This document shows positions 1-6,627 of a stretch of 13,625 nucleotides of DNA, in pieces. The notes under the pieces were generated by a model, which saw only the letters and a program-made list of their open reading frames with translations, was not told the origin of the DNA and ran no database searches. Made by a program: the position numbers and the translations under genes. Every line of letters begins with the position of its first letter. Within the stretch, counting starts at the first letter, position 1. This stretch comes from an uncultured Anaerosacchariphilus sp. (GTDB lineage: Bacteria > Bacillota > Clostridia > Lachnospirales > Lachnospiraceae), in assembly GCA_934373375.1 (NCBI GenBank), contig CAKROP010000029.1:1-13625 (forward strand), given 5' to 3'.

Positions 1-1
1 G

Positions 2-382
2 GTACTGCTGGATCTTCAGGACGTGACCACGCTTCTTTTACTGGGGCGGCAGATCATTGCTTCCTTTCTGGGCTGCGTAGCGGTCTGCTGGCTTCTGTGG
101 AAATGCGGTCCGAACCGGTTCAAAAAGTTTCTGGCCTGGCTGGGCGGCTATACCCTGGAGATTTATGTGGTGCATTTCCATTTCGCCACGGTGTTGAACC
201 GGGGACAGGTGTATGCGCAGTATTCGGCAGGATGGTTCCTGTTCGTGCTGGCGTCCTTTATCGCCATGAGTGCCATTACTGCGGCGATTATCGCGGTTAC
301 GAAGCGGGTACGGCTGCTTGATTTTCTTCTTTATGGGAAATGGCCTGCGGATGGCCGGTTTTTCGGAAAAGTGCAGGAATAA
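2..382 (+). CDS. Integral-membrane acyltransferase (AT3 type), C-terminal fragment
   Basis: This reading frame is open at the left edge, so only about the last 126 residues are present; the true start lies outside the window. What is visible is very hydrophobic, with about three membrane segments. It carries a short motif, LGGYTLEIYVVHFHF (about residues 47-61 of the fragment), which resembles the late-helix LG-x-SLEIYLIH signature of acyltransferase-3 (OatA/NodX-like) proteins. It ends in a short basic, cytoplasm-like tail. Family members transfer acetyl or other acyl groups across the membrane to sugars of peptidoglycan, polysaccharide or teichoic acid. An MBOAT gene follows after 12 bases with its own strong ribosome binding site, so the two are probably co-transcribed. 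The catalytic N-terminal histidine of the family cannot be checked because that part is missing. Family assignment is fairly likely; substrate is unknown. Confidence 0.68.
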   Translation, partial: VLLDLQDVTTLLLLGRQIIASFLGCVAVCWLLWKCGPNRFKKFLAWLGGYTLEIYVVHFHFATVLNRGQVYAQYSAGWFLFVLASFIAMSAITAAIIAVTKRVRLLDFLLYGKWPADGRFFGKVQE

Positions 383-394
383 AGGGAGGAAAGT

Positions 395-1831
395 ATGGGA
401 TTTACTTCGCTGGCCTTTCTGGTCTTTTTTCCAATCGTATGGCTTGTATATCTAATGCTGCCCGGACGGTTCCGGACAGTGTGGCTTCTTGCGGCCAGTT
501 ATGTTTTTTTAGGGACCTTTGGGACAAAGTATCTGGCGGTGCTGATCGGGTCCACACTGGTGACCTGGGTGGCTGGATTGACACTGGAAAAATATGGAAT
601 TTCAAGCGGCGGAAAAAAAGCTGAGGCAGAATCAAATGCAATGCCGGAAGCCGGAAAAAGTTCTGCTTCAGAGCAGAAAAAAAGCAGCCTGGCAACGGGC
701 GTTTTTGTGGCAGTCGTAGGATTTCACGTGGCGGTCCTCTGCTTTTTCAAATACAACCGCAGCAATATCGCCCTGCCCATCGGCATTTCCTTCTATACCT
801 TTCAGGCCATCGGCTATTTAACCGATGTCTACCGCGGAACCGTGCGGGCTGAGCATAATCTCCTGAATTTCGCCCTGTTCCAGGCTTTTTTCCCGAAGCT
901 GGTACAGGGACCCATCGAGCGCAGCGGCAATCTGCTCCGACAGATCCAGAATATAGGTACGCTCCCGGTACGTGATCTGGAGCGTATCCGGCGAAGCGCC
1001 CTGTTATTGCTCTGGGGTCTGTGCGAAAAGCTCCTGATTGCGGATCGCATTGCCATTCCGGTCAATGCGGTGTACAGCCAGTTTGGGGCCTTCGGCGGCG
1101 TGGAAATCATTCTGGTGACGGTACTTTACGCTTTCCAGATTTACTGCGATTTCGCAGGCTATACGGATATGGCAAGAGGAATTGCCGGACTGTTGGGCTT
1201 TGATTTGCTTGCGAACTTCAGGAGACCCTATCAGGCGGATTCGGTGCAGGATTTCTGGCGCAGGTGGCATCTTTCCTTAAGCAGCTTTCTTCGGGATTAT
1301 GTGTATATTCCGCTGGGGGGCAGCCGCAGGGGGCGCTTTCGCAGAGCCGTCAATATCCTGATTACCTTCGGGGTCAGCGGTATCTGGCACGGAACCGGCT
1401 TTCATTTTCTGCTGTGGGGACTGCTGCATGGCATCGGCCAGATTTTCGATATTAAGAATTGGAAAGTGCCGCGCGCAGTGAAACGTGTACTGATATTCCT
1501 GTTCATTGACGCCACCTGGATGGTGTTCCGGGTGAACTCCCTGGGAGATTTAAAGGGAATGCTGAGGGTGATTCTCACGAATTTCCGTTTGCAGGATTTT
1601 GCGGGTATGCAGCTTGGCGGTTTCGAGTGGGTGCTGTTGGTGTTTGGCATTCTGGCTGTGATAGCGAAGGACGTGCTGAATGAAAAAGGCTTCGCGTTAC
1701 AAAGCTGGATTCGGGAGCGGAATGCAGTGATGCGGTGCCTGATATATACAGTGCTGCTTGGGGCTGTACTCATTTTTGGCGTATACGGCGCGGCTTATGA
1801 TACCAGCGGATTTCTGTATACACAGTTTTAA
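395..1831 (+). CDS. MBOAT family O-acyltransferase (AlgI/DltB-like)
   Basis: This 478-residue polytopic membrane protein is the usual length for AlgI-like MBOAT enzymes, which pass acyl (often acetyl) groups across the membrane to an extracellular glycan. The start is supported by GGGAGGA at 384-390. Family marks include the N-terminal FxSLxFLxFFPI-type opening, KLVQGPIER (168-176), FQIYCDFAGYTDMARG (247-262), FWRRWHLSLSSFLRDYVYIPLGG (287-309) and SGIWHG (328-333). His332 of WHG matches the conserved catalytic histidine and His292 the second conserved one. A polar Lys/Glu/Ser-rich loop at residues 72-98 interrupts the hydrophobic N-terminal part. In known systems such a protein works with a membrane-anchored SGNH partner (AlgJ/AlgX, DltD, PatB); one follows, separated by a structured non-coding element. 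The catalytic motifs look intact. The acceptor glycan cannot be read from the sequence. Confidence 0.93.
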   Translation: MGFTSLAFLVFFPIVWLVYLMLPGRFRTVWLLAASYVFLGTFGTKYLAVLIGSTLVTWVAGLTLEKYGISSGGKKAEAESNAMPEAGKSSASEQKKSSLATGVFVAVVGFHVAVLCFFKYNRSNIALPIGISFYTFQAIGYLTDVYRGTVRAEHNLLNFALFQAFFPKLVQGPIERSGNLLRQIQNIGTLPVRDLERIRRSALLLLWGLCEKLLIADRIAIPVNAVYSQFGAFGGVEIILVTVLYAFQIYCDFAGYTDMARGIAGLLGFDLLANFRRPYQADSVQDFWRRWHLSLSSFLRDYVYIPLGGSRRGRFRRAVNILITFGVSGIWHGTGFHFLLWGLLHGIGQIFDIKNWKVPRAVKRVLIFLFIDATWMVFRVNSLGDLKGMLRVILTNFRLQDFAGMQLGGFEWVLLVFGILAVIAKDVLNEKGFALQSWIRERNAVMRCLIYTVLLGAVLIFGVYGAAYDTSGFLYTQF

Positions 1832-1844
1832 GTAACAGTTCGGC

Positions 1845-1903
1845 CATGCTTCTGTGTGGCAGGATTTTATGCTTGCATAAGAATCCTGCTATACAGAAGC
1901 ATG
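1845..1903 (+). repeat. Long imperfect inverted repeat / hairpin with CTTG loop
   Basis: The arms at 1845-1872 and 1875-1903 match along about 28 pairs, with two positions that would be G-U wobbles in RNA and one single-base bulge. The tip reads ATGC-TT-GCAT, so in RNA it would close as a stable CUUG tetraloop. No T-run follows the 3' arm, so it is not a standard intrinsic terminator. It may stabilise, process or attenuate the transcript between the MBOAT and SGNH genes. Confidence 0.8.
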
Positions 1904-1933
1904 AGATGAGCGCCAGGTAATGAGCAAAAATGA

Positions 1934-1964
1934 GCTGCGAAGCAGCGGAGAGCTCCGCAGGAGC
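1934..1964 (+). repeat. Twin triloop hairpins
   Basis: Two neighbouring 5-bp hairpins are seen: GCTGC-GAA-GCAGC (1934-1946) and GCTCC-GCA-GGAGC (1952-1964), joined by GGAGA. An alternative pairing of GCGGAG (1945-1950) with CTCCGC (1953-1958) competes with both. The tight, near-symmetric design looks like a unit that recurs in clostridial intergenic regions, but that impression comes from memory and was not searched. Confidence 0.55.
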
Positions 1965-2012
1965 GGTTTTGCGAATTGGCGCGGCCGAACGTCCGTCCAT
2001 CTATCTGATCAG

Positions 2013-2034
2013 AAAGGAGGCTTCAGTTTCCGTG
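2013..2034 (+). promoter_or_regulatory. Ribosome binding site that decides a GTG start
   Basis: AAAGGAGG at 2013-2020 lies 11 bases before the in-frame GTG at 2032. The upstream in-frame ATG at 1930 has no comparable site and lies inside the structured element, so GTG 2032 is the preferred start. Confidence 0.8.
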
Positions 2035-3096
2035 AAAACAAAAAAACAAACCCTGTTCGGATGGCTTTTGATGATAGTGGCAGTTATAGCCCTGCTCTGC
2101 GGTCTCATCAGACTCTGTAATTACCTCCTGATGGACGACAGTCAAAGCTATACAAGACTAACTATGCATGAGCTTTATGAGCGCGCCGACGCAGGCGAGG
2201 AGATTGATACCCTGTTCCTGGGAAGCTCCCATTGCTACCGGGCCTACGACCCGGAACTCTACGAAGAACTGACCGGAAGGACAGCATACAATCTGGGATC
2301 TTCTTCCCAGAATTACGATACATCCTACTATCTTCTGCGGGAGGCAGCCAGACTTTACGAGCTGAAAACCGTCTATCTGGATATGCACTACAAGTTCCTG
2401 TTTATGGACAGCGAAGACCGTGACCTGGTGCAGGCCAATATCATTTCCGACTATATGCGGCCTTCTTTGAATAAGCTTTCTTTCCTGCTGACCACCACAG
2501 AGGCGAAGAATTACACGAACCGCTTCTTTCCCTTCCGGCGCAGCTGGCAGGAGCTGGGAGACTTCGCATACGTGCGGGAAAATCTGGCGAAGAAGCAGAC
2601 CGAAGGCTACCGGAATTATGAGCCGGTGACCGTGGAAAATGACCGGTACGCAGGCCGGGGCTTCGTCTGGTCTGACGCGCGATTGGACGTGGACGCCATT
2701 ACCTGGTGGGACAATTTCGGCAAAGTGGCCGATGACATGAAGCTGGATACGGCGTATCCTGTCTCTTATATAGAAAGAATCGTAAGCTTTTGCCAGAAAA
2801 ACGGAATCCGTCTGGTGTTCGTAACCGCGCCCAGTCTGGATCAGTATCTGAAGGCCATCGGCCCCTACGATCCGGCTCATGCTTACGTGCAGGAGCTGGC
2901 GGAGCGTTTCGGCGTGGAGTATCTGGATTTCAATCTGGCGAAGACGGAGTACCTGGAGCTGACAGCGGACGATTATATCGACGTGGATCATCTGAATGGA
3001 ACCGGCGCGGAGAAGCTGACCCTTTTGCTGACTGAAGCGGATGGAAAGCCGATTGACGAATATTTCAACGCGTGTTATGATGATACATGCGAGTAA
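2032..3096 (+). CDS. Membrane-anchored SGNH-like acyl-transfer partner of MBOAT (AlgJ/DltD-like)
   Basis: The product is 354 residues from the GTG start. It has a basic N-terminus, one membrane segment (about residues 9-34) and an extracytoplasmic domain. That domain opens with IDTLFLGSSHCYRAYDP (58-73): the LGSSH replaces the GDS of classical SGNH hydrolases, as in DltD and AlgJ/X-type proteins, with Ser66 the likely nucleophile. YNLGSSSQ (86-93) fits the next conserved block. YIDVDHLNGTGAEKLT (315-330) supplies the C-terminal Asp/His pair, probably Asp317 and His320. It follows the MBOAT gene, so the likely role is to receive acyl groups from the MBOAT channel and place them on a surface glycan, or to assist that step. 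The anchored topology and the GSSH motif support this over a free esterase. The target polymer is unknown. The last codons contain a promoter for the next genes. Confidence 0.82.
   Translation: MKTKKQTLFGWLLMIVAVIALLCGLIRLCNYLLMDDSQSYTRLTMHELYERADAGEEIDTLFLGSSHCYRAYDPELYEELTGRTAYNLGSSSQNYDTSYYLLREAARLYELKTVYLDMHYKFLFMDSEDRDLVQANIISDYMRPSLNKLSFLLTTTEAKNYTNRFFPFRRSWQELGDFAYVRENLAKKQTEGYRNYEPVTVENDRYAGRGFVWSDARLDVDAITWWDNFGKVADDMKLDTAYPVSYIERIVSFCQKNGIRLVFVTAPSLDQYLKAIGPYDPAHAYVQELAERFGVEYLDFNLAKTEYLELTADDYIDVDHLNGTGAEKLTLLLTEADGKPIDEYFNACYDDTCE
3053..3081 (+). promoter_or_regulatory. Predicted sigma-A promoter for the sugar-biosynthesis operon
   Basis: TTGACG (3053-3058) is separated by exactly 17 bases from TATGAT (3076-3081), and TG at 3073-3074 makes an extended -10. 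This is close to consensus in both boxes, yet it lies within the last codons of the SGNH gene. Transcription would start near 3088 and leave a leader of about 95 bases before the aminotransferase. The leader can form an 8-bp stem (3114-3121 with 3143-3150, one wobble). Confidence 0.65.
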
Positions 3097-3183
3097 TGTA
3101 TTTTATAAGGCATAGATCTGCCCATTTCCGGGAAAGAGAAAAGCAGGTCTGCTGCAAAGGATAGAAAGTGAGGCGGCTGTAAA

Positions 3184-4275
3184 ATGAAGATTATGGCAAA
3201 CCGTATGGATAGAGGCTTCTTCCGGTATCAGGAGGAATTTGAGTCAAAGGCCCTTGAGGTGCTTCGCTCCGGCTGGTATGTGCTGGGCAATGAGGTAAAA
3301 AGCTTCGAGGAGGAATTTGCGGCTTATACAGGCGGCAATCATTGCGTGGGTCTGGCCAGCGGTCTGGATGCACTGTGGATCGCGTTTCGTCTGCTGGGTA
3401 TCGGTAAGGGCGATGAGGTCATCGTCCAGGGCAATACTTACATTGCCAGCGTTATGGGGATCACCATGAACGGCGCGACCCCGATTTTCGTGGAGCCGAA
3501 TCCGTATTACAATATCGATGTATCCAAGATCGAGGAGAAAATCACCGAGCGCACCAAGGCGATTCTGGTGGTACACCTCTATGGTCAGGCCTCCAACATG
3601 GCCGAAGTCAAGAAGCTGACGGAAAAATACAATCTGAAGCTGGTGGAGGACTGTGCCCAGTCCCATGGAGCCTGTTTTGATGGTCAGATGACCGGAACCT
3701 TCGGAGATGTGGGCTGCTTTTCCTTCTATCCTTCCAAGAACATCGGTGCTTTTGGCGACGGCGGCGGAGTGGTTGTGAAGGACGCGGGACTGGCTGAGGA
3801 TTTCCGTGTGTATCGCAATTATGGGAGTGAAAAACGCTATTACAACAAGGTAGTCGGAGCTAACTCACGTCTGGATGAATTGCAGGCGGGACTTCTTCGT
3901 GTGCGTCTGCGCCATGTGGAGGAATGCGAGGAGGAGCGCCGCCAGATTGCAGCCAGATATCTTGCGGAGATTCAGAACGACAAACTGATTCTTCCGGGAG
4001 TACAGGAGGGAGCCACCGCCGTATGGCATCAGTTTGTAGTCAGAAGCGAGCAGCGCGACGAGCTGAAAAAATATCTGGAGGAAAAGGAGATCGGAACGAT
4101 TATTCACTATCCGATTCCGCCCCATCTGTCAGAGGCTTATCAGTATCTGGGTTATAAGAAGGGCGATTTCCCCATTACCGAGCAGTACGCGTCACAGGTA
4201 CTTTCTCTGCCCATGTACAACGGCATGACAGAGGAAGAACAGTCTTACGTCATTGACGCAATCAATGCGTTTTAA
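3184..4275 (+). CDS. DegT/DnrJ/EryC1/StrS sugar aminotransferase (FdtB/QdtB-like)
   Basis: This 363-residue cytoplasmic PLP enzyme has the usual length of the family. SGLDAL (59-64) would contact the cofactor phosphate; VEDCAQSHGA (154-163) holds the Asp156 expected to bind the pyridine nitrogen. SFYPSKNIGAFGDGG (180-194) carries the Schiff-base lysine, Lys185. HYPIPPHL (308-315) is the conserved late block. The start is preceded by GAGG at 3170-3173; ATG 3193 is a possible alternative. The next gene encodes an FdtA/QdtA-type 3,4-ketoisomerase. Together they point to conversion of dTDP-4-keto-6-deoxyglucose, through a 3-keto sugar, to a dTDP-3-amino-3,6-dideoxyhexose (Fuc3N or Qui3N type) with glutamate as usual donor. 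The exact stereochemistry is inferred. Neither RmlA/RmlB nor an N-acyltransferase is visible in the window. Confidence 0.92.
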   Translation: MKIMANRMDRGFFRYQEEFESKALEVLRSGWYVLGNEVKSFEEEFAAYTGGNHCVGLASGLDALWIAFRLLGIGKGDEVIVQGNTYIASVMGITMNGATPIFVEPNPYYNIDVSKIEEKITERTKAILVVHLYGQASNMAEVKKLTEKYNLKLVEDCAQSHGACFDGQMTGTFGDVGCFSFYPSKNIGAFGDGGGVVVKDAGLAEDFRVYRNYGSEKRYYNKVVGANSRLDELQAGLLRVRLRHVEECEEERRQIAARYLAEIQNDKLILPGVQEGATAVWHQFVVRSEQRDELKKYLEEKEIGTIIHYPIPPHLSEAYQYLGYKKGDFPITEQYASQVLSLPMYNGMTEEEQSYVIDAINAF

Positions 4276-4310
4276 GAATGACGCATTTTAATAAATCTGG
4301 GAGAGAAAAT

Positions 4311-4733
4311 ATGAGTATTAAAGATCAGTACAAGATTCTGGAATTCGGTGATCTGGGCGATGAGCGTGGAAAGCTGGTGGTTGTAGAGGGAGCGCAGGAT
4401 ATTCCTTTTGACATTCAGCGTGTTTTCTACATCTATGGTTCTGATAGTGAAGTAGTCCGGGGCCAGCACGCCAACCGCAATTCTGAATTCGTCCTTATCA
4501 ACGTGAGCGGATCCAGCAAGGTGCGCGTGGACAATGGTTTCGAGGAGGATATCATCGAGCTGAACCGTCCCCGTATGGGACTCTATCTGCCCACCATGCT
4601 CTGGAAGGATATGTACGATTTCAGCGCGGATTCCGTATTATTAGTATTGGCTAACACCCATTACGACGGTCACGAATACATCCGCGATTACGATGAATTT
4701 ATCAAAGAAGTGGGAGGAACCCGCAGACGATGA
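4311..4733 (+). CDS. Cupin sugar 3,4-ketoisomerase, FdtA/QdtA (WxcM-like) family
   Basis: This 140-residue protein matches the size of FdtA/QdtA isomerases, small dimeric cupins that move the keto group of dTDP-4-keto-6-deoxyglucose from C4 to C3. ATG 4311 is chosen over ATG 4278 because GGGAGAG (4299-4305) lies five bases upstream and the family begins about there. IQRVFYIYG (35-43), VVRGQHANRNSEFVLINVSGSSKVRVDNG (48-76), PTMLW (94-98) and the C-terminal YIRDYDEF (123-130) follow the family pattern. One point is unusual: the common RGxHAHK motif reads RGQHANR, so the second histidine is Asn55. In studied FdtA enzymes both histidines are thought to take part in proton transfer, so this copy may have shifted chemistry or belong to a subfamily. 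It follows the aminotransferase by 35 bases and overlaps the next gene by four (ATGA). Confidence 0.85.
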   Translation: MSIKDQYKILEFGDLGDERGKLVVVEGAQDIPFDIQRVFYIYGSDSEVVRGQHANRNSEFVLINVSGSSKVRVDNGFEEDIIELNRPRMGLYLPTMLWKDMYDFSADSVLLVLANTHYDGHEYIRDYDEFIKEVGGTRRR

Positions 4734-5680
4734 GCAAGCTTTCAATTATCGTTCCGGTATACTGGAACTCCGATACCCTGATGCTCCTCTATGAGGACAT
4801 GAAAGAGAAGATTCTGCATAAGCTGGAGGATTACGAGATTGTCTTCGTGGACGACGGATCCGGCGATAATTCCTGGGAAATCATGAATCAGATCCGCGAT
4901 ATGGATGACAAGGTCAGACTGGTGAAGCTTTCCAGAAACTTTGGCGAGCACTCTGCCATTCTGGCGGGTCTTTCTGTCTGCACCGGCGATTGTGCAGTGA
5001 CCAAGCAGGCAGATCTGCAGGAGGATTCCGAGCTGATCCTGCAGCTTTACGAGAAATGGAAAGAGGGCAATAAGGTGGTTCTGGCGGTACGAGCCGACCG
5101 CGACGAGGGTGCCATTCAGAAGTTTTTCGCCAACCTCTACTATACCATTACCCGGAAGCTGATTATGAAAAATATGCCCAAAGGCGGCTTTGACTGTTAT
5201 CTTCTGGACCGCCAGGTCATTGAAGTGCTGCTGATGCTGGACGAGAAGAACTCCGCATTAACTCTGCAGGTGCTTTGGGTAGGCTTCAAGACCGAGAAGG
5301 TTTATTTCCACCGGAAAGCCAGAGAGATCGGTGAGTCCCGGTGGACTCTGTCGAAGAAAATCAAGCTGGTTGTAGATTCCATGATGAGCTTTTCCTATTT
5401 CCCGGTGCGCTTTATGACCGGACTGGGTGGTGTATACGCGGCAGGAGCTGTTATCTGGGCGATTGTACTGATGGTACAGCGGCTGACCGGCGTGGAGGAC
5501 GTGCCCGGGTGGACTTCTATGATGGTACTGATGCTGTTTTCCTTTGGTGTGACCATGGTAATGCTGGGAATTCTGGGCGAGTATATCTGGAGAGCCTTCG
5601 ACGCGGCGAGAAACCGTCCGCCCTTCCTGATTGACCAGATTCGCGGTTTTGACGACGAGGAGAAAGAAAAAGAAAAATAG
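4730..5680 (+). CDS. Polyprenyl-phosphate glycosyltransferase, GT2 (GtrB/DPM1-like), copy A
   Basis: The 316-residue product has an N-terminal cytoplasmic GT-A domain (SIIVPVYWN, 5-13; FVDDGSGDNSW, 39-49; LSRNFGEHSAILAGL, 67-81) and two C-terminal membrane helices (about 227-250 and 262-286) ending in ILGEYIWR. This is the GtrB/ArnC layout, in which a nucleotide-sugar is transferred to undecaprenyl phosphate. REIGESRW (198-205) matches the conserved R-x-x-GxSxW block. The metal-binding segment reads KQADLQED (92-99), where most relatives, including the next gene, have D-x-D-L-Q-D-P-P. The first Asp is thus replaced by Gln93, while Asp95 remains. The start overlaps the isomerase stop by four bases, with GGGAGGA at 4712-4718, so translation is probably coupled. 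The natural inference is that it loads the 3-amino-3,6-dideoxy sugar onto the lipid carrier. Confidence 0.9.
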   Translation: MSKLSIIVPVYWNSDTLMLLYEDMKEKILHKLEDYEIVFVDDGSGDNSWEIMNQIRDMDDKVRLVKLSRNFGEHSAILAGLSVCTGDCAVTKQADLQEDSELILQLYEKWKEGNKVVLAVRADRDEGAIQKFFANLYYTITRKLIMKNMPKGGFDCYLLDRQVIEVLLMLDEKNSALTLQVLWVGFKTEKVYFHRKAREIGESRWTLSKKIKLVVDSMMSFSYFPVRFMTGLGGVYAAGAVIWAIVLMVQRLTGVEDVPGWTSMMVLMLFSFGVTMVMLGILGEYIWRAFDAARNRPPFLIDQIRGFDDEEKEKEK

Positions 5681-5682
5681 CT

Positions 5683-6627
5683 ATGGACAAGATTTCAATT
5701 ATTGTTCCCTGTTACAATGAGCAGGAAGCGATTCCTATCTTTTATGACGCGATTGCGAAGACCGCAGGGGAGATGCCTCAGGTGCGGCTGGAAGTATTAT
5801 TTGTAAATGATGGTTCCCGGGATGCAAGCCTCATGGAAATGAAGAAGCTGGCAGAGCAGGATGACCGTGTGAAATATGTGAGCTTTTCCCGGAATTTCGG
5901 AAAAGAAGCAGCCATGTATGCCGGCCTGTCCTATGCGGACGGCGATTATGTGGCGATTATGGACGTGGATCTGCAGGATCCGCCGAGCCTTCTTCCGGAA
6001 ATGTACCGGATTATTACGACGGAGGACTACGACAGCGTGGCGACCCGCCGTGTGACTAGAAAGGGGGAACCGCCGATCCGTTCCTTCTTTGCAAGACGCT
6101 TTTACGCGCTGATGCACCGGCTGTCCAAGACGGATATCGTGGACGGAGCCCGGGATTACCGGCTGATGACCCGGCAGTTTGTGGATGAGTTACTTCGGTT
6201 AGGGGAGTATAACCGATTTTCCAAGGGGCTGTTTGGCTGGGTCGGTTTCAACACCAAGTGGCTGGAGTATGAAAATGTGGAGCGGAGCGCCGGGGAGACC
6301 AAATGGTCGTTCTGGAAGCTGCTGATATACAGTATTGAGGGCATCGTGGGCTTTACGACAGCGCCCCTGGTAATGGCTGCGTTTCTGGGAGTCTTTTTCT
6401 GCATTGTGGCGTTTCTGGCGCTGTGTTTTATTATCGTTCGGACAGTGCTCTACGGAGATCCGGTGTCCGGCTGGCCGTCTATGACCTGTATCATTATTTT
6501 TCTGGGCGGTATCCAGCTGTTCTGTATCGGAATCCTGGGCGAGTACCTGGCGAAGACCTATATGGAGACCAAGCACCGGCCCATATTTATCTGTAAGGAG
6601 ACAAACATTGAGCGGAATCAGAAGTAA
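5683..6627 (+). CDS. Polyprenyl-phosphate glycosyltransferase, GT2 (GtrB/DPM1-like), copy B
   Basis: This 314-residue protein has the same layout as its upstream neighbour: SIIVPCYNE (5-13), VNDGSRDAS (41-49), SRNFGKEAAMYAGLSYADGDY (69-89), a canonical metal site DVDLQDPP (94-101), GARDYRLM (155-162) and RSAGETKWSFWKL (201-213). Two membrane helices follow (about 223-253 and 264-287), ending in GILGEYLAK. It should make an undecaprenyl-phosphate-linked sugar for use outside the cell. It starts only two bases after the previous stop, and the nearest GAGGAG (5657-5662) is about 20 bases upstream, so it probably depends on translational coupling. The sequences of A and B differ enough to suggest different sugar donors rather than a recent duplication. 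Donor identity cannot be read from sequence. Confidence 0.93.
   Translation: MDKISIIVPCYNEQEAIPIFYDAIAKTAGEMPQVRLEVLFVNDGSRDASLMEMKKLAEQDDRVKYVSFSRNFGKEAAMYAGLSYADGDYVAIMDVDLQDPPSLLPEMYRIITTEDYDSVATRRVTRKGEPPIRSFFARRFYALMHRLSKTDIVDGARDYRLMTRQFVDELLRLGEYNRFSKGLFGWVGFNTKWLEYENVERSAGETKWSFWKLLIYSIEGIVGFTTAPLVMAAFLGVFFCIVAFLALCFIIVRTVLYGDPVSGWPSMTCIIIFLGGIQLFCIGILGEYLAKTYMETKHRPIFICKETNIERNQK
6595..6610 (+). promoter_or_regulatory. Ribosome binding site for a TTG start
   Basis: AAGGAG at 6595-6600 lies seven bases before TTG 6608. This near-ideal site sits inside the last codons of the GT2 copy B gene and supports TTG as the real start of the next gene, with a 20-base overlap. Confidence 0.75.

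Larger units (their letters stand above)
1838..1990 (+). other. Structured intergenic element, multi-stem junction (candidate cis-RNA or small repeat element)
   Basis: Almost the whole gap between the MBOAT stop and the next ribosome binding site can be folded. An outer stem GTTCGGCC (1838-1845) pairs perfectly with GGCCGAAC (1983-1990). Inside it sits a long hairpin (1845-1903; its first base is shared with the outer stem). A second stem follows, GCGCCA (1910-1915) with TGGCGC (1977-1982), directly adjacent to the outer stem. Inside that stem GCAAAA (1924-1929) pairs with TTTTGC (1967-1972), closing over two small triloop hairpins (1934-1946 and 1952-1964). This nested order is seen directly in the bases. 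That it acts as RNA is inference; it could equally be a small non-autonomous mobile or interspersed repeat, since the outer arms are terminal inverted repeats. No target-site duplication was seen next to the arms. Confidence 0.6.

Noticed and set aside
1930..2031. In-frame 34-codon N-terminal extension of the SGNH gene from ATG 1930
   Set aside because: It runs through the hairpin-rich element, has no good ribosome binding site and would put a low-complexity stretch before the membrane anchor; GTG 2032 has AAAGGAGG at proper distance.
2158..2991. 277-codon open frame on the minus strand
   Set aside because: It is opposite the SGNH partner gene, without a ribosome binding site or recognisable domain.
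4278..4310. Upstream ATG start for the isomerase gene
   Set aside because: The extra 11 residues are not typical of the family, and ATG 4311 has GGGAGAG five bases upstream.
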